From Gammaproteobacteria bacterium (GTDB lineage: Bacteria > Pseudomonadota > Gammaproteobacteria > Steroidobacterales > Steroidobacteraceae), in NCBI GenBank assembly GCA_030831085.1, contig JAURLT010000063.1:1-42061 (forward strand): a DNA stretch of 42,061 bases, given 5' to 3'. How positions within the stretch are numbered: position 1 is the first letter of the stretch; each line of letters opens with the position of its first letter. The notes beneath the pieces are model-generated. The model was not told the origin of the DNA, did not search any database, and saw only the letters and a list, made by a program, of their open reading frames with translations. A program made the position numbers and the translations under genes. This document shows, one piece after another, positions 1 through 7,838 of this stretch.

Positions 1-1
1 C

Positions 2-835
2 CCCTTCGACGAGGAGCAGGCCATGCCGCCAGAAGTGCGAGCCAACCTGGAGCGCAGTTACGGGCTCGACGCGCCGCTGCACGAGCAGTTCCTGCGTTAC
101 CTTGGGGGACTGCTGCAAGGTGATTTCGGCCCATCATTCACATTCAAGGATTACAGCGTTAGCGAACTCATTGCCGAGGGCTTACCGACCAGCGCGGCGC
201 TCGGTGGCGCCGCTCTGCTGTTGGCTATCCTCGCAGGGATTCCACTCGGGCTGGCTGCGGCGCTGCAGGCTCGCGGATGGCTGGATCGGCTGGCCATGGG
301 CTTCGCAGTCGGGGGCATTGCCCTGCCGGTGTTCGTCATCGGTCCGCTGCTGGTACTCGTGTTTGGGGTCTATCTCGACCTGGTGCCGGTAGCAGGCTGG
401 GCGGAGGACGCCTGGCTGGACCGGATCCTGCCAACGGTCACCCTGGCCCTGCCGATCATTGCCTACCTTGCAAGGTTGACCCGAGGCAGCGTCCTCGAGG
501 TGTTGCAGTCCCCCTTCGTGCTGGCCGCAAAGGCGAGAGGCGTATCCCGTCGTAGCCTGATCCTCCGACATGTCCTGCCAGCGGCCATGGTGCCGGTCAT
601 CGGCTATCTCGGACCCGCCAGTGCAGCCATCCTGACCGGCTCCCTGGTGGTCGAAATCCTGTTCGGCATCCCCGGGATCGGGCGGCACCTCGTCATGGGC
701 GCCCTGAACCGCGACTACACGCTGGTCATGGGCATGGTCATTCTTTACGCCAGCAGCATGATCCTAGCCAACCTGGTCGCAGACCTAGGCTGCGCGGCGG
801 TTGATCCGCGGATCCGCCTGGGCAGGCGTCGATGA
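2..835 (+). CDS. oppB: Peptide/nickel-type ABC transporter permease, first subunit (5' partial)
   Basis: Inner-membrane permease of an Opp/Dpp/Nik-type ABC importer, which would form the channel with the next gene. The reading frame is open to the left edge: before the first visible ATG (23) it already reads family-like residues, followed by PPEVRANLERSYGLD, a stretch typical of the periplasmic region after the first membrane helix in OppB/DppB. The true start is therefore outside the window. Several hydrophobic segments follow, and the ABC-contacting EAA-type loop is visible as ARGVSRRSLILRHVLP (about residues 180-195 of the visible part), with the usual GSLVVEILFGIPGIG segment near the C-terminus. 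The stop overlaps the next start by 4 bases (ATGA), so the genes are translationally coupled. The substrate cannot be read from the permease; peptide and nickel are both possible. Confidence 0.9.
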   Translation, partial: PFDEEQAMPPEVRANLERSYGLDAPLHEQFLRYLGGLLQGDFGPSFTFKDYSVSELIAEGLPTSAALGGAALLLAILAGIPLGLAAALQARGWLDRLAMGFAVGGIALPVFVIGPLLVLVFGVYLDLVPVAGWAEDAWLDRILPTVTLALPIIAYLARLTRGSVLEVLQSPFVLAAKARGVSRRSLILRHVLPAAMVPVIGYLGPASAAILTGSLVVEILFGIPGIGRHLVMGALNRDYTLVMGMVILYASSMILANLVADLGCAAVDPRIRLGRRR

Positions 836-1689
836 GCCGCGACCGCTCCCTGTGGGCCGAGTCCCTCAATCGACTGCTGCACAATCCCGCGGCCGTGGCT
901 AGCCTGATCATTCTGTCCACCATGATCATGGCCGCCGTGATTGGTCCATGGCTCAGCCCGCACGAGTCAGAAGTCCTTGACTGGTCGATGATGGGCGCGC
1001 CACCAGACCTGCTTTCTGGTCACTGGATGGGTACCGACCGTCTTGGGCGCGATCTGCTGGTGCGCACCCTTGAAGGCACGCGGATTTCTTTACTGATTGC
1101 GGTAGCCGCAGCCATGGTCAGCCTGGTGCTGGGTACCGTGTGGGGCGCGGTTGCCGGTTACTCACGCGGCCTGACCGACAGCTTGATGATGCGCGGGGTC
1201 GACGTGTTGTTTGCCATGCCTACCCTGTTTTTCGTCATCCTCCTGACCACCTTGTTCAGTCGCAGCCCCCTCCTGCTCATCGCCTGCATCGGCTTGACCG
1301 GCTGGCTGACCGTCGCACGGGTGGTGCGCAGTGAGACTCTGGCGCTTGCCAGTCGTGAGTTCATCGAGGCCTCGGTGGCGTGCGGTGCAAGCCCTGCGGG
1401 AGTAGTGTTCCGCCACCTCATTCCCAACCTCGCAGGTACCGTGGTGACCTACGCCACGCTGCTCATCCCGCAGATGATCCTGGTTGAGAGCTTCCTGAGC
1501 TTCCTTGGCATCGGTGTACAGGAACCCGCCTCCAGTCTCGGCAACCTGATCGCAGAGGGCGCGGCCGAACTGGATGCCGCTCCGTGGATGCTGGTTGGTC
1601 CAGCTGCTTGCCTCGTACTGTTGGTGTTCTGTTTCAATTATCTGGGTGATGGCTTACGGGACGCCCTCGATCCGAGGCGCCGCCGGTGA
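832..1689 (+). CDS. oppC: Peptide/nickel-type ABC transporter permease, second subunit
   Basis: Second inner-membrane permease (285 residues) of the same importer, DppC/OppC/NikC type. It has the family N-terminal cytoplasmic stretch and first helix (about residues 20-40), then GTDRLGRDLLVRTLEGTRIS, the conserved start of the permease core in this subfamily. The EAA-like loop appears as EASVACGASPAGVVFRHLIP and the C-terminus has ESFLSFLGIGVQEP and [16 protein letters not shown], both hallmark OppC segments. The ATG overlaps the upstream stop by 4 bases, and the stop overlaps the GTG of the next gene by 4 bases. Length is normal. Assignment to the family is firm; the substrate is not known. 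Confidence 0.92.
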   Translation: MSRDRSLWAESLNRLLHNPAAVASLIILSTMIMAAVIGPWLSPHESEVLDWSMMGAPPDLLSGHWMGTDRLGRDLLVRTLEGTRISLLIAVAAAMVSLVLGTVWGAVAGYSRGLTDSLMMRGVDVLFAMPTLFFVILLTTLFSRSPLLLIACIGLTGWLTVARVVRSETLALASREFIEASVACGASPAGVVFRHLIPNLAGTVVTYATLLIPQMILVESFLSFLGIGVQEPASSLGNLIAEGAAELDAAPWMLVGPAACLVLLVFCFNYLGDGLRDALDPRRRR

Positions 1690-2663
1690 GCCTGTTTGAG
1701 GTCCGTGGGCTGTCAGTCAGCTTCAGCACTCCCCAAGGGAGCGTGGAGGCAGTGCGTGGCGTCTCTTTCGAACTCTCCCCCGGCGAATCGCTGACCATCG
1801 TAGGTGAATCAGGCTCCGGCAAGAGCCAGACCCTGCTTGGCGCTCTGGGACTGCTGGCAAACAACGGACGGGTGACCGCGGGGCACTGTGTGTTCGCCGG
1901 GCGTGAACTCGACTGCGGTCCGTCGGCAGAGGAGCTGCTCGGGAGTCGACTCGGTTATATCCCGCAGGATGCGATGGGCTGCCTGACGCCTCACCTTCGC
2001 CTCGGCACCCAACTGGGCGAATTGCTGATGCGCCACCGCGGTCTGGGTGCCGATGCAGCCCGGCGCGAGGCGCGTGAGTTGCTGGCGCGGGTGAGACTGC
2101 CCGATCCGGACTCCCGGCTCGACCGATACCCGCACGAACTGTCGGGCGGACAGCGACAGCGCGTGGCCATCGCGGCGGCACTGGCCGGCCAACCCGCCGT
2201 ACTTATTGCGGATGAGCCCACCACCGCTCTCGACGTCACGGTCCAAGCCCAGATTGTCGCGCTGCTCAGGGACCTCCAGGACCAGCAGGGCCTCGCCCTG
2301 GTCACGATAACTCACGACCTGGGGGTGGTCGCGGCCCTTGGGGGTCGTGTCATGGTCATGTACGCCGGGCAGGTAGTGGAGGAAGGTCTGGTCCGGGAGG
2401 TCTTCACGCAGCCCGCCCATCCCTACACGGCGGCCTTGCTAGCGGCTCGGCCGGCAGCCGGGGCGAAAAATACGGGTCCGATGCCGACCATTCCCGGCAG
2501 CCCGCCGCAGCCCGGATCGCTGAGTCAGGGGTGTGCGTTCGCCTCCCGTTGCCCGAGCGCCAGAGAGGAATGTCGTCACGAAGTACCCATGCGCGTCGGG
2601 GCGCGCCGGCAAATTCGCTGCCACTACCCGTTGATTGACCAGCCCTGGCAGGGCATACAGTGA
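1686..2663 (+). CDS. oppD: Peptide/nickel-type ABC transporter ATP-binding protein, OppD-like
   Basis: Cytoplasmic ATPase that powers the importer (325 residues, GTG start overlapping oppC by 4 bases). Walker A is GESGSGKS with the lysine at residue 46, the ABC signature is LSGGQRQR, and Walker B with its glutamate is [12 protein letters not shown], followed by the switch histidine in ITHDLGVV. The C-terminal oligopeptide-transporter extension is present and carries the cysteine-containing [15 protein letters not shown] segment typical of OppD/DppD, a region linked to an iron-sulfur cluster in some DppD proteins. All catalytic residues look intact. The partner ATPase is the next gene, again overlapping by 4 bases. 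Confidence 0.92.
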   Translation: MSLFEVRGLSVSFSTPQGSVEAVRGVSFELSPGESLTIVGESGSGKSQTLLGALGLLANNGRVTAGHCVFAGRELDCGPSAEELLGSRLGYIPQDAMGCLTPHLRLGTQLGELLMRHRGLGADAARREARELLARVRLPDPDSRLDRYPHELSGGQRQRVAIAAALAGQPAVLIADEPTTALDVTVQAQIVALLRDLQDQQGLALVTITHDLGVVAALGGRVMVMYAGQVVEEGLVREVFTQPAHPYTAALLAARPAAGAKNTGPMPTIPGSPPQPGSLSQGCAFASRCPSAREECRHEVPMRVGARRQIRCHYPLIDQPWQGIQ

Positions 2664-3682
2664 GTGCGATGCTCCAGGCACTCGACATCGAGGTGGGCTT
2701 TCCCCTTGGGCAAGGCTGGTCTCGACGTACGGTCTTGCGCGCCCTGCGAGGCGTATCGGTCACGGTGGCGCAAGGCGAGACGGTAGGGATTGTCGGAGAG
2801 TCAGGGTGCGGAAAGAGCACTCTTGCGCGGGTCCTGCTGGGGCTCATCGAGCCCGATTCAGGGCAGGTCCTGCTCGAAGGACGGTCCGTCTCACACCGCC
2901 ACCCTGCCGCACTCCGGCAGCTGAGGCGAAGCGTGCAGATGGTGTTTCAGGATCCGCGGGGGAGCCTTGACCCCCGTCTGACCATCCGCGAATCCATCGC
3001 CGAGCCGCTGCGCTGCCTGCGACCCGAAGTATCGGCCAGGGAGCACCGCACACTTATCGGGCGAACCCTGGAGCAGGTCGGCCTGGACCGCGAGCTCGCG
3101 TCTCGCTACCCGCACGAACTCAGCGGGGGGCAGTGCCAGCGGGCCGGCATCGCTCGCGCCCTGGTGGCGGGACCCGCATGCCTGGTCTGCGACGAACCGG
3201 TGAGCGCGCTCGACCTGTCAATACAGGGCCAGATCGTCAACCTGCTTGCGGACCTTCGCCGGGAGATCGGGGTCGGCGTCCTGTTCATCAGTCACAATCT
3301 ATCGGTGGTCCGTCACCTCTGCGACCGGGTGCTGGTTATGCACCTTGGCCAGGTGGTGGAGGAGGGAAGCGCCGCGGCGGTATTAAGCACTCCACGCCAT
3401 CCCTATACAAAATTGTTGTTGAGCTCGGAGTTGCTGGCGGAACCTGGACGGCCGTTGCCGGTGCTCCCGGACGGCGAGCCCGCCTCGCCACTGTCACCGC
3501 CCACGGGTTGCAGCTTCGTGGGGCGCTGCCCCGTCGTGATGGAGACCTGCCATCACGAACCACCGCTGATGAATCAGGATACGGTTGGGCACTCGCTACG
3601 CTGTCACCGCTGGCCCGACTCCACCAACTCGACCCATTCGCCCGCCATGCCCCGCAACACCGCCGCGCGTCGTCCCAAATAG
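2660..3682 (+). CDS. oppF: Peptide/nickel-type ABC transporter ATP-binding protein, OppF-like
   Basis: Second cytoplasmic ATPase of the importer (340 residues, GTG start). Walker A is GESGCGKST (lysine 52), the Q-loop region reads MVFQDPRGSLDPR as in OppF/DppF, the signature is LSGGQCQR, Walker B is CLVCDEPVSALD, and the switch histidine lies in FISHNLSVV. The C-terminal GCSFVGRCPVVMETC segment matches the peptide-transporter extension. The last 79 bases overlap the 3' end of the convergent VOC-like gene; the C-terminal tail encoded there (residues after about 314) is low-complexity and basic, consistent with a drifting stop codon. No terminator is visible between the two convergent genes. 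Confidence 0.91.
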   Translation: MSAMLQALDIEVGFPLGQGWSRRTVLRALRGVSVTVAQGETVGIVGESGCGKSTLARVLLGLIEPDSGQVLLEGRSVSHRHPAALRQLRRSVQMVFQDPRGSLDPRLTIRESIAEPLRCLRPEVSAREHRTLIGRTLEQVGLDRELASRYPHELSGGQCQRAGIARALVAGPACLVCDEPVSALDLSIQGQIVNLLADLRREIGVGVLFISHNLSVVRHLCDRVLVMHLGQVVEEGSAAAVLSTPRHPYTKLLLSSELLAEPGRPLPVLPDGEPASPLSPPTGCSFVGRCPVVMETCHHEPPLMNQDTVGHSLRCHRWPDSTNSTHSPAMPRNTAARRPK

Positions 3683-4497
3683 GGGGCTTCAGAGTGTCGG
3701 GTCGGCCCCGGGTGTTCCAGGCCAGTAATGCGGCCCAGGTCCTTCACAGTGAAGGTCACCATGGCGATGCCTGGGGGCAGTTCGCCCGGCTCGACCTTGC
3801 GGGGCCCGGACCCGGTCGGATACTCGTCGATCTCGACGAGGAAGTCGGCTGGAAAGCGCACGACCGCCAGGGGAAATTGCCGTTCAGGGTCCATGTCCCA
3901 CTCGCGGGCCAGCACTGAGATCGTGGAGGGTGCCGGCTCGGTAACCGGCATGCCCAGTTGTCGCGCGTAGAACTGCCGCATGGAGTCCATGTCGGGTCCA
4001 CCGAGGACAACTATAAAGGTCCGGTCGATCGGCGCCTCGGCCGTCCCGAGGTTGAACAGTGAGCGTCCCGGCGGGATCCTGGTCAGGTAGATGAGTTCGC
4101 CCGCAGGGCCGATGGCCTGCATGGCGATTACCTCCGGGTTCATGGACAGTCCGCGCGGCTCGCCGATAACCGCGAATGCCGAGTTTTCCAGCCTCCCCAA
4201 AGTCTCTAGGGGGTCCTGAATGAGGATCTCATTGGAATTCCAGCCCCAGCTGCGCATGGCGCGGTACCCCGCGGCGGAAGGCTGGTGGATGATGCGCAAG
4301 AACACGTCGCGGCCTCCGGCCGGGCGCAGCAGCAGCCATTCCCGTCCCTCGACGGCCACCGCCTGCCACGCACGAGCCAGCTGGCGACTCACCACACCAC
4401 GGGCCTCAACCGTGAATCCAAGGGTGTCGACGTAGGCGCGCTCCATCGCCACCAGGTCGGGCACTGCGAGCGTGACCGTCAAGATGCCCGTCAACAT
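3604..4497 (-). CDS. Two-half VOC (glyoxalase/dioxygenase) fold protein
   Basis: A 297-residue protein that reads as two consecutive VOC-type halves. The first begins LTVTLAVPDLVAMERAYVDT with a following LGF, the classic first strand and helix of a VOC module; the second begins TFIVVLGGPDMDSMRQFYAR with LGMPV. This arrangement is seen in glyoxalase I-like and extradiol dioxygenase-like proteins. A full metal-binding His/Glu set is not obvious, so it may be a non-catalytic or divergent member. The ATG at 4497 has a purine-rich AGGGGG about 8 bases upstream. It points into and overlaps the 3' end of oppF. Enzymatic role and substrate are unknown. Confidence 0.75.
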   Translation of the reverse strand: MLTGILTVTLAVPDLVAMERAYVDTLGFTVEARGVVSRQLARAWQAVAVEGREWLLLRPAGGRDVFLRIIHQPSAAGYRAMRSWGWNSNEILIQDPLETLGRLENSAFAVIGEPRGLSMNPEVIAMQAIGPAGELIYLTRIPPGRSLFNLGTAEAPIDRTFIVVLGGPDMDSMRQFYARQLGMPVTEPAPSTISVLAREWDMDPERQFPLAVVRFPADFLVEIDEYPTGSGPRKVEPGELPPGIAMVTFTVKDLGRITGLEHPGPTRHSEAPYLGRRAAVLRGMAGEWVELVESGQR

Positions 4498-4583
4498 TTC
4501 CGCCCCCTTTAGCCGCGAAGTTGGGCATCATAAACCAACGGCGTGGCGCCCCTCACTGTGCTGCCGACTGGGAGAACTGCCTG

Positions 4584-5300
4584 ATGACCGGTGGCGATCT
4601 GTTACTGTGGACAGCTGTTTCGATTGGCTTCATCCATACCCTGCTGGGTCCAGACCATTACCTGCCGTTTGTTGCCATGCGACGCGCGCGAGGCTGGACC
4701 ACGGCCCGAATGGTGGCTGCAGTCTGCGGCTTCGGCGCAGCGCACGTGTCCGCCTCTGCGGCGCTCGGTTTGGTCGGCATCGCATTCGGTGTCGCCCTGG
4801 GGCGGATGGAGGGCCTGCAGCACCTGCGTGGGGAGGTGGCGGCCTGGCTATTGCTCGGGGCCGGCTTGGCCTACGGCATCTGGGGCATCCGTCGGGCGAG
4901 GCAGGCGGTCCCTCACAGTCACGCCCACGTGCATGCCGACGGCACGGTTCACACCCATCCGCACGCACATATTGCCGCCACCCACCGCCATGCGCATGCC
5001 AAGGCGGGGCGCTGGGGCCCTTGGCTGATCTTCATCGTGTTCCTGCTCGGGCCCTGCGAGGCTCTGATACCGGTCCTGATGTACCCCGCCGCGCAGTCGG
5101 ACTGGCATACTGTGGGTGTGGTCGCGGTTGCCTTTGCGGCGGCGACCATCATCACCATGGTGGTGGTGACCCTGGTCGCGGATCGCCTGCTGGGCGGCCT
5201 GCTCGAGCGTGCAGTGCGCGGCCGGCAGGACTGGTCTCACGCGCTGGCAGGAGGCACAATAGCTTTATGCGGTGCCGGGATCCTGGTACTGGGACACTAG
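4584..5300 (+). CDS. NicO/TauE-like membrane protein with histidine-rich loop
   Basis: A 238-residue integral membrane protein with about six hydrophobic segments. Helix I carries HTLLGPDH (H18, D24, H25), resembling the histidine-aspartate-histidine signature used by nickel/cobalt transporters of the NicO/RcnA and UreH-like groups; a second polar membrane motif is GPCEALIPVLMYP (about 156-168). Between the halves, residues 111-138 hold 11 histidines in HxH-type repeats, a likely cytosolic or periplasmic metal-binding loop. I prefer ATG 4584 to an in-frame ATG at 4521: GGGAG lies a few bases upstream and the protein then begins directly with a membrane helix. Transition-metal (nickel, cobalt or zinc) movement is inferred; TauE-like anion export is the alternative. 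Confidence 0.8.
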   Translation: MTGGDLLLWTAVSIGFIHTLLGPDHYLPFVAMRRARGWTTARMVAAVCGFGAAHVSASAALGLVGIAFGVALGRMEGLQHLRGEVAAWLLLGAGLAYGIWGIRRARQAVPHSHAHVHADGTVHTHPHAHIAATHRHAHAKAGRWGPWLIFIVFLLGPCEALIPVLMYPAAQSDWHTVGVVAVAFAAATIITMVVVTLVADRLLGGLLERAVRGRQDWSHALAGGTIALCGAGILVLGH

Positions 5301-5313
5301 TGGAGGCCTGCAA

Positions 5314-5568
5314 ATGAAATCTATTCGCCACACCCGCAGCCGTGAAGCCGTGCGCTGGCTCAAGGCCGAAATTGCCGACCAGAAGAAGCGCTACCGCAAG
5401 ATCGTTGCCGAACAGGATGCGCTGGCGCCCAAGCGCGAGAAATGGGTAGCCGCCTTCCTGCAACGCATCCAGACCAAGGGCTTCAATGTGCACGCGGACA
5501 TCCGCAGGGTGATCCCACCCGAGGAAATCCCGACCAAGCCCCGGCGCAAGTTCCGCGTGATGTTCTAG
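5314..5568 (+). CDS. Small basic helical protein of unknown function (84 residues)
   Basis: Short gene 13 bases after the NicO-like gene. The ATG at 5314 has GGAGG about 6 bases upstream, which decides it over an in-frame ATG at 5272 inside the previous gene. The product is rich in Lys, Arg and Glu, with no signal peptide or membrane helix. Residues about 8-45 look like one long amphipathic helix (KAEIADQKKRYRKIVAEQDA), possibly a coiled coil, followed by a basic tail ending KPRRKFRVMF. I do not recognise the family. Tight spacing to genes on both sides suggests co-transcription with the histidine-rich transporter and the cupin protein. It could be a nucleic-acid- or protein-binding partner; that is conjecture. 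Confidence 0.75.
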   Translation: MKSIRHTRSREAVRWLKAEIADQKKRYRKIVAEQDALAPKREKWVAAFLQRIQTKGFNVHADIRRVIPPEEIPTKPRRKFRVMF

Positions 5569-5589
5569 GCCCGGACAGCAGGAGGCCCC

Positions 5590-6552
5590 ATGGCACGTCC
5601 ACACATCGAACCTTACGTTGAGACCCGGACACCCTGGAAGAGGATGACCTTGCCCGGCTTCCGCAAGGGCATGCGTTACAAGATGCTCTCGCTGGATACC
5701 GACACCGGCGCATGCTCCATGAAGGTTATGTTCGAGCCAGGGTACTCGCTGCCGCCGGGTATGAGCTATTCCGAGATGGAGTTGTTTGTCCTGTCGGGAT
5801 CCCTAGTGGTGGGGGACAAGACCCACGTCGCGGGCCACTACTTTTTCGTGCCAGCCGGCGTGACCCTGCCGGCGCTCTCGGCGCCGCGGGGTGCCCAGGT
5901 GCTGATGTTTTACAACTACGGTGAGCCGAGTTTCGTGGAGTCGGACTCTGACCATCCGCGAGCTGAGCGCGACCAGTTCGCCTCGGTCAACGCCTACGAG
6001 AACCTGGCCTGGACCTCGACCAGCTTCTATCCGGCGACGGCCGCCGGTTGCCTGGTCAAGGTGCTGCGCTTCGACCAGCGCTCACAGGCCTTCACCTTTC
6101 TTTACTGCATGACACCGAATTTTTCCCAGGACAACATTAGCTACCACGACTGCGCCGAGGAGTCTTACCACATCTGGGGCACCTCCTGGATGATGCAATT
6201 CGGCGACCTGCCCACCGGCGGTTACTTCTGGCGGCCGCCTTACATCAACCATGGGGCATTCGCATGCAAGTACGGCACCATCGCACTCGGCCGTACTGAC
6301 TCCCAGCTGTATAACCACTTCCACTTCAATCCGTGGACCACGCCTGAAGAAAACCTCGAGAGGGCGGCCAGCCGGATTCAGCACTGGAAGCCAGACCTCT
6401 ACAAGTGGGTGGCGACCGGCGATCACAACCATCCGGTGGACTTCGAGTATCCGGGTGACCATGGACACGACCATGGCGATGCCCCGCATCACCACGGCGA
6501 CCACGACTTGCATCACAGTCACGCCCCCAAGCGCCGTCGACGCCGGAAGTAG
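5590..6552 (+). CDS. Double-cupin protein with histidine-rich C-terminal tail
   Basis: A 320-residue soluble protein with two cupin-like barrels. The first (about residues 35-115) has MELFVLSG and GHYFFVPAGVTLPA in the right places but lacks the usual metal-binding histidines. The second (about 155-245) keeps candidate ligands: H186, E190/E191 and H194 in YHDCAEESYH, and H221 in WRPPYINHGAF. The tail from 279 to 311 has 12 histidines mixed with Asp and Gly, then a run of basic residues to the end. AGGAGG sits just upstream of the ATG. The tail parallels the histidine-rich loop of the membrane protein two genes upstream, suggesting a shared metal-handling role. Substrate and metal are unknown; a dioxygenase, isomerase or metal-storage protein are all possible. 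Confidence 0.8.
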   Translation: MARPHIEPYVETRTPWKRMTLPGFRKGMRYKMLSLDTDTGACSMKVMFEPGYSLPPGMSYSEMELFVLSGSLVVGDKTHVAGHYFFVPAGVTLPALSAPRGAQVLMFYNYGEPSFVESDSDHPRAERDQFASVNAYENLAWTSTSFYPATAAGCLVKVLRFDQRSQAFTFLYCMTPNFSQDNISYHDCAEESYHIWGTSWMMQFGDLPTGGYFWRPPYINHGAFACKYGTIALGRTDSQLYNHFHFNPWTTPEENLERAASRIQHWKPDLYKWVATGDHNHPVDFEYPGDHGHDHGDAPHHHGDHDLHHSHAPKRRRRRK

Positions 6553-6561
6553 GGGCCCGGG

Positions 6562-7812
6562 GTGAAGGTCCAGGCGAGCTCCAGCCTCGCCAACGTCCGC
6601 TATGAAATCCGGGGCCGGCTCGCACGCCGCGCCCAGGAGCTCGAGCGCATGGGCTTCGAGATCACCTCCCTCAACATCGGCAATCCCGGCGCCTTTGGCT
6701 TCCGCACCCCGGAGACCATGCGGATCGCCATGATCGAGAACATGCGCGCTGCAGAGGGCTACTGTCACCAGAAGGGCATCTTCCCGGCTCGGGAGGCGGT
6801 GGTCATGCAGCAGCAGTCCCGCGGGGTGCTTGATGTCACTGCCGAGGACGTTTTTATCGGCAACGGAGTCAGTGAACTGATCGATCTCGTGCTCAGGGCC
6901 TTGTTGGAGCGCGGGGACGAGGTGCTGGTGCCGAGTCCCGATTACCCCCTCTGGAGCGCCGCGGTCAACCTAAACGGCGGCAAGGCCGTGCACTATCCCT
7001 GCCGACCGGAACGCGGTTTCGAGCCCGATCCAACTGAGATCGCGCGGCTGGTCACCCCCCGCACCAGGGCGATCGTGGTGATCAATCCCAACAATCCGAC
7101 TGGAGCAGTCTATCGTCGGGACACCCTGGAGGGCCTGGCGCGGCTCGCAGAGCGCCACAATCTGGTGGTCTTTGCCGACGAAATTTACGACGGCATGACT
7201 TATGAGGGCGCTGAGTTCATCCCGATGGCGACGGTCGCATCCGGGAGCCTGTGCGCAACCTTCTCTGGCCTGTCGAAGGTCTATCGGGCCTGTGGCTACC
7301 GGGTAGGCTGGGTCTCCTTCTCCGGCGTGCGCGCGGAGGCAGGAGACTACCTACAGGGCCTTGAGCTGTTGAGCTCGCTGCGCCTGTGCAGTAATGCCCT
7401 CGGACAGTGGGCGGTGCAGACGGCCCTTGGGGGGTACCAAAGTATCCAGGACCTGGTCAATCCGGGGGGCCGGCTGTACGAGTCGCGCAAGGCGGTCATC
7501 GAGGCCGTAGCACGCAGCCGCTTTCTGGAACTGGAGGCGCCGAGGGGTGCGATGTACGCCTTCCTGCGAGTCCGCGATGAATCGCTGCCAGGCTTTGATG
7601 ACCAGTCCTTTGCCCTGGAACTGCTTGAGCAGAAGCACGTGCTGGTCGCGCCGGGCAGCAGCTTCAACACGCCCTACAGCAATCATTTCCGCATCACCCT
7701 GCTGCCCCTCCCGGACACACTGGAGTCGGTGCTCGCCCGAATCGAGGAACAACTGGAAACGATGGCTGAGCGCAAGCAGGCCAAGCCGGGGAGCCTCAGG
7801 GTCGTCCTATGA
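6562..7812 (+). CDS. PLP-dependent aminotransferase, class I/II, AlaA-like
   Basis: Cytoplasmic fold-type I aminotransferase of 416 residues. Visible landmarks are YCHQKGIFPAREAV and GNGVSELIDL near the cofactor pocket, INPNNPTGAVY (substrate/PLP-binding), FADEIYDGM (the Asp that contacts the pyridine nitrogen) and FSGLSKVYRACGYRVGW with the Schiff-base lysine at residue 239. The arrangement resembles glutamate-pyruvate aminotransferase AlaA and related enzymes. The start is GTG, 9 bases after the cupin stop, with a weak GGGG upstream. It probably shares a transcript with the cupin and small-protein genes. Amino donor and acceptor cannot be settled from sequence alone; alanine/glutamate is the best guess. 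Confidence 0.88.
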   Translation: MKVQASSSLANVRYEIRGRLARRAQELERMGFEITSLNIGNPGAFGFRTPETMRIAMIENMRAAEGYCHQKGIFPAREAVVMQQQSRGVLDVTAEDVFIGNGVSELIDLVLRALLERGDEVLVPSPDYPLWSAAVNLNGGKAVHYPCRPERGFEPDPTEIARLVTPRTRAIVVINPNNPTGAVYRRDTLEGLARLAERHNLVVFADEIYDGMTYEGAEFIPMATVASGSLCATFSGLSKVYRACGYRVGWVSFSGVRAEAGDYLQGLELLSSLRLCSNALGQWAVQTALGGYQSIQDLVNPGGRLYESRKAVIEAVARSRFLELEAPRGAMYAFLRVRDESLPGFDDQSFALELLEQKHVLVAPGSSFNTPYSNHFRITLLPLPDTLESVLARIEEQLETMAERKQAKPGSLRVVL

Positions 7813-7838
7813 CCCAGCCCCCGTGGCATCCTTGACGG

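Noticed and set aside
4920-5000. Short tandem DNA repeat in the histidine-coding stretch
   Set aside because: The CAC/CAT-rich sequence is codon-driven by the histidine-rich loop and is not a clean tandem repeat at the DNA level.
4472-5317. Plus-strand open frame of 281 codons overlapping the NicO-like gene in another frame
   Set aside because: Arg/Gly/Cys-rich translation without membrane helices; the NicO-like frame has clear membrane segments and a good ribosome site.
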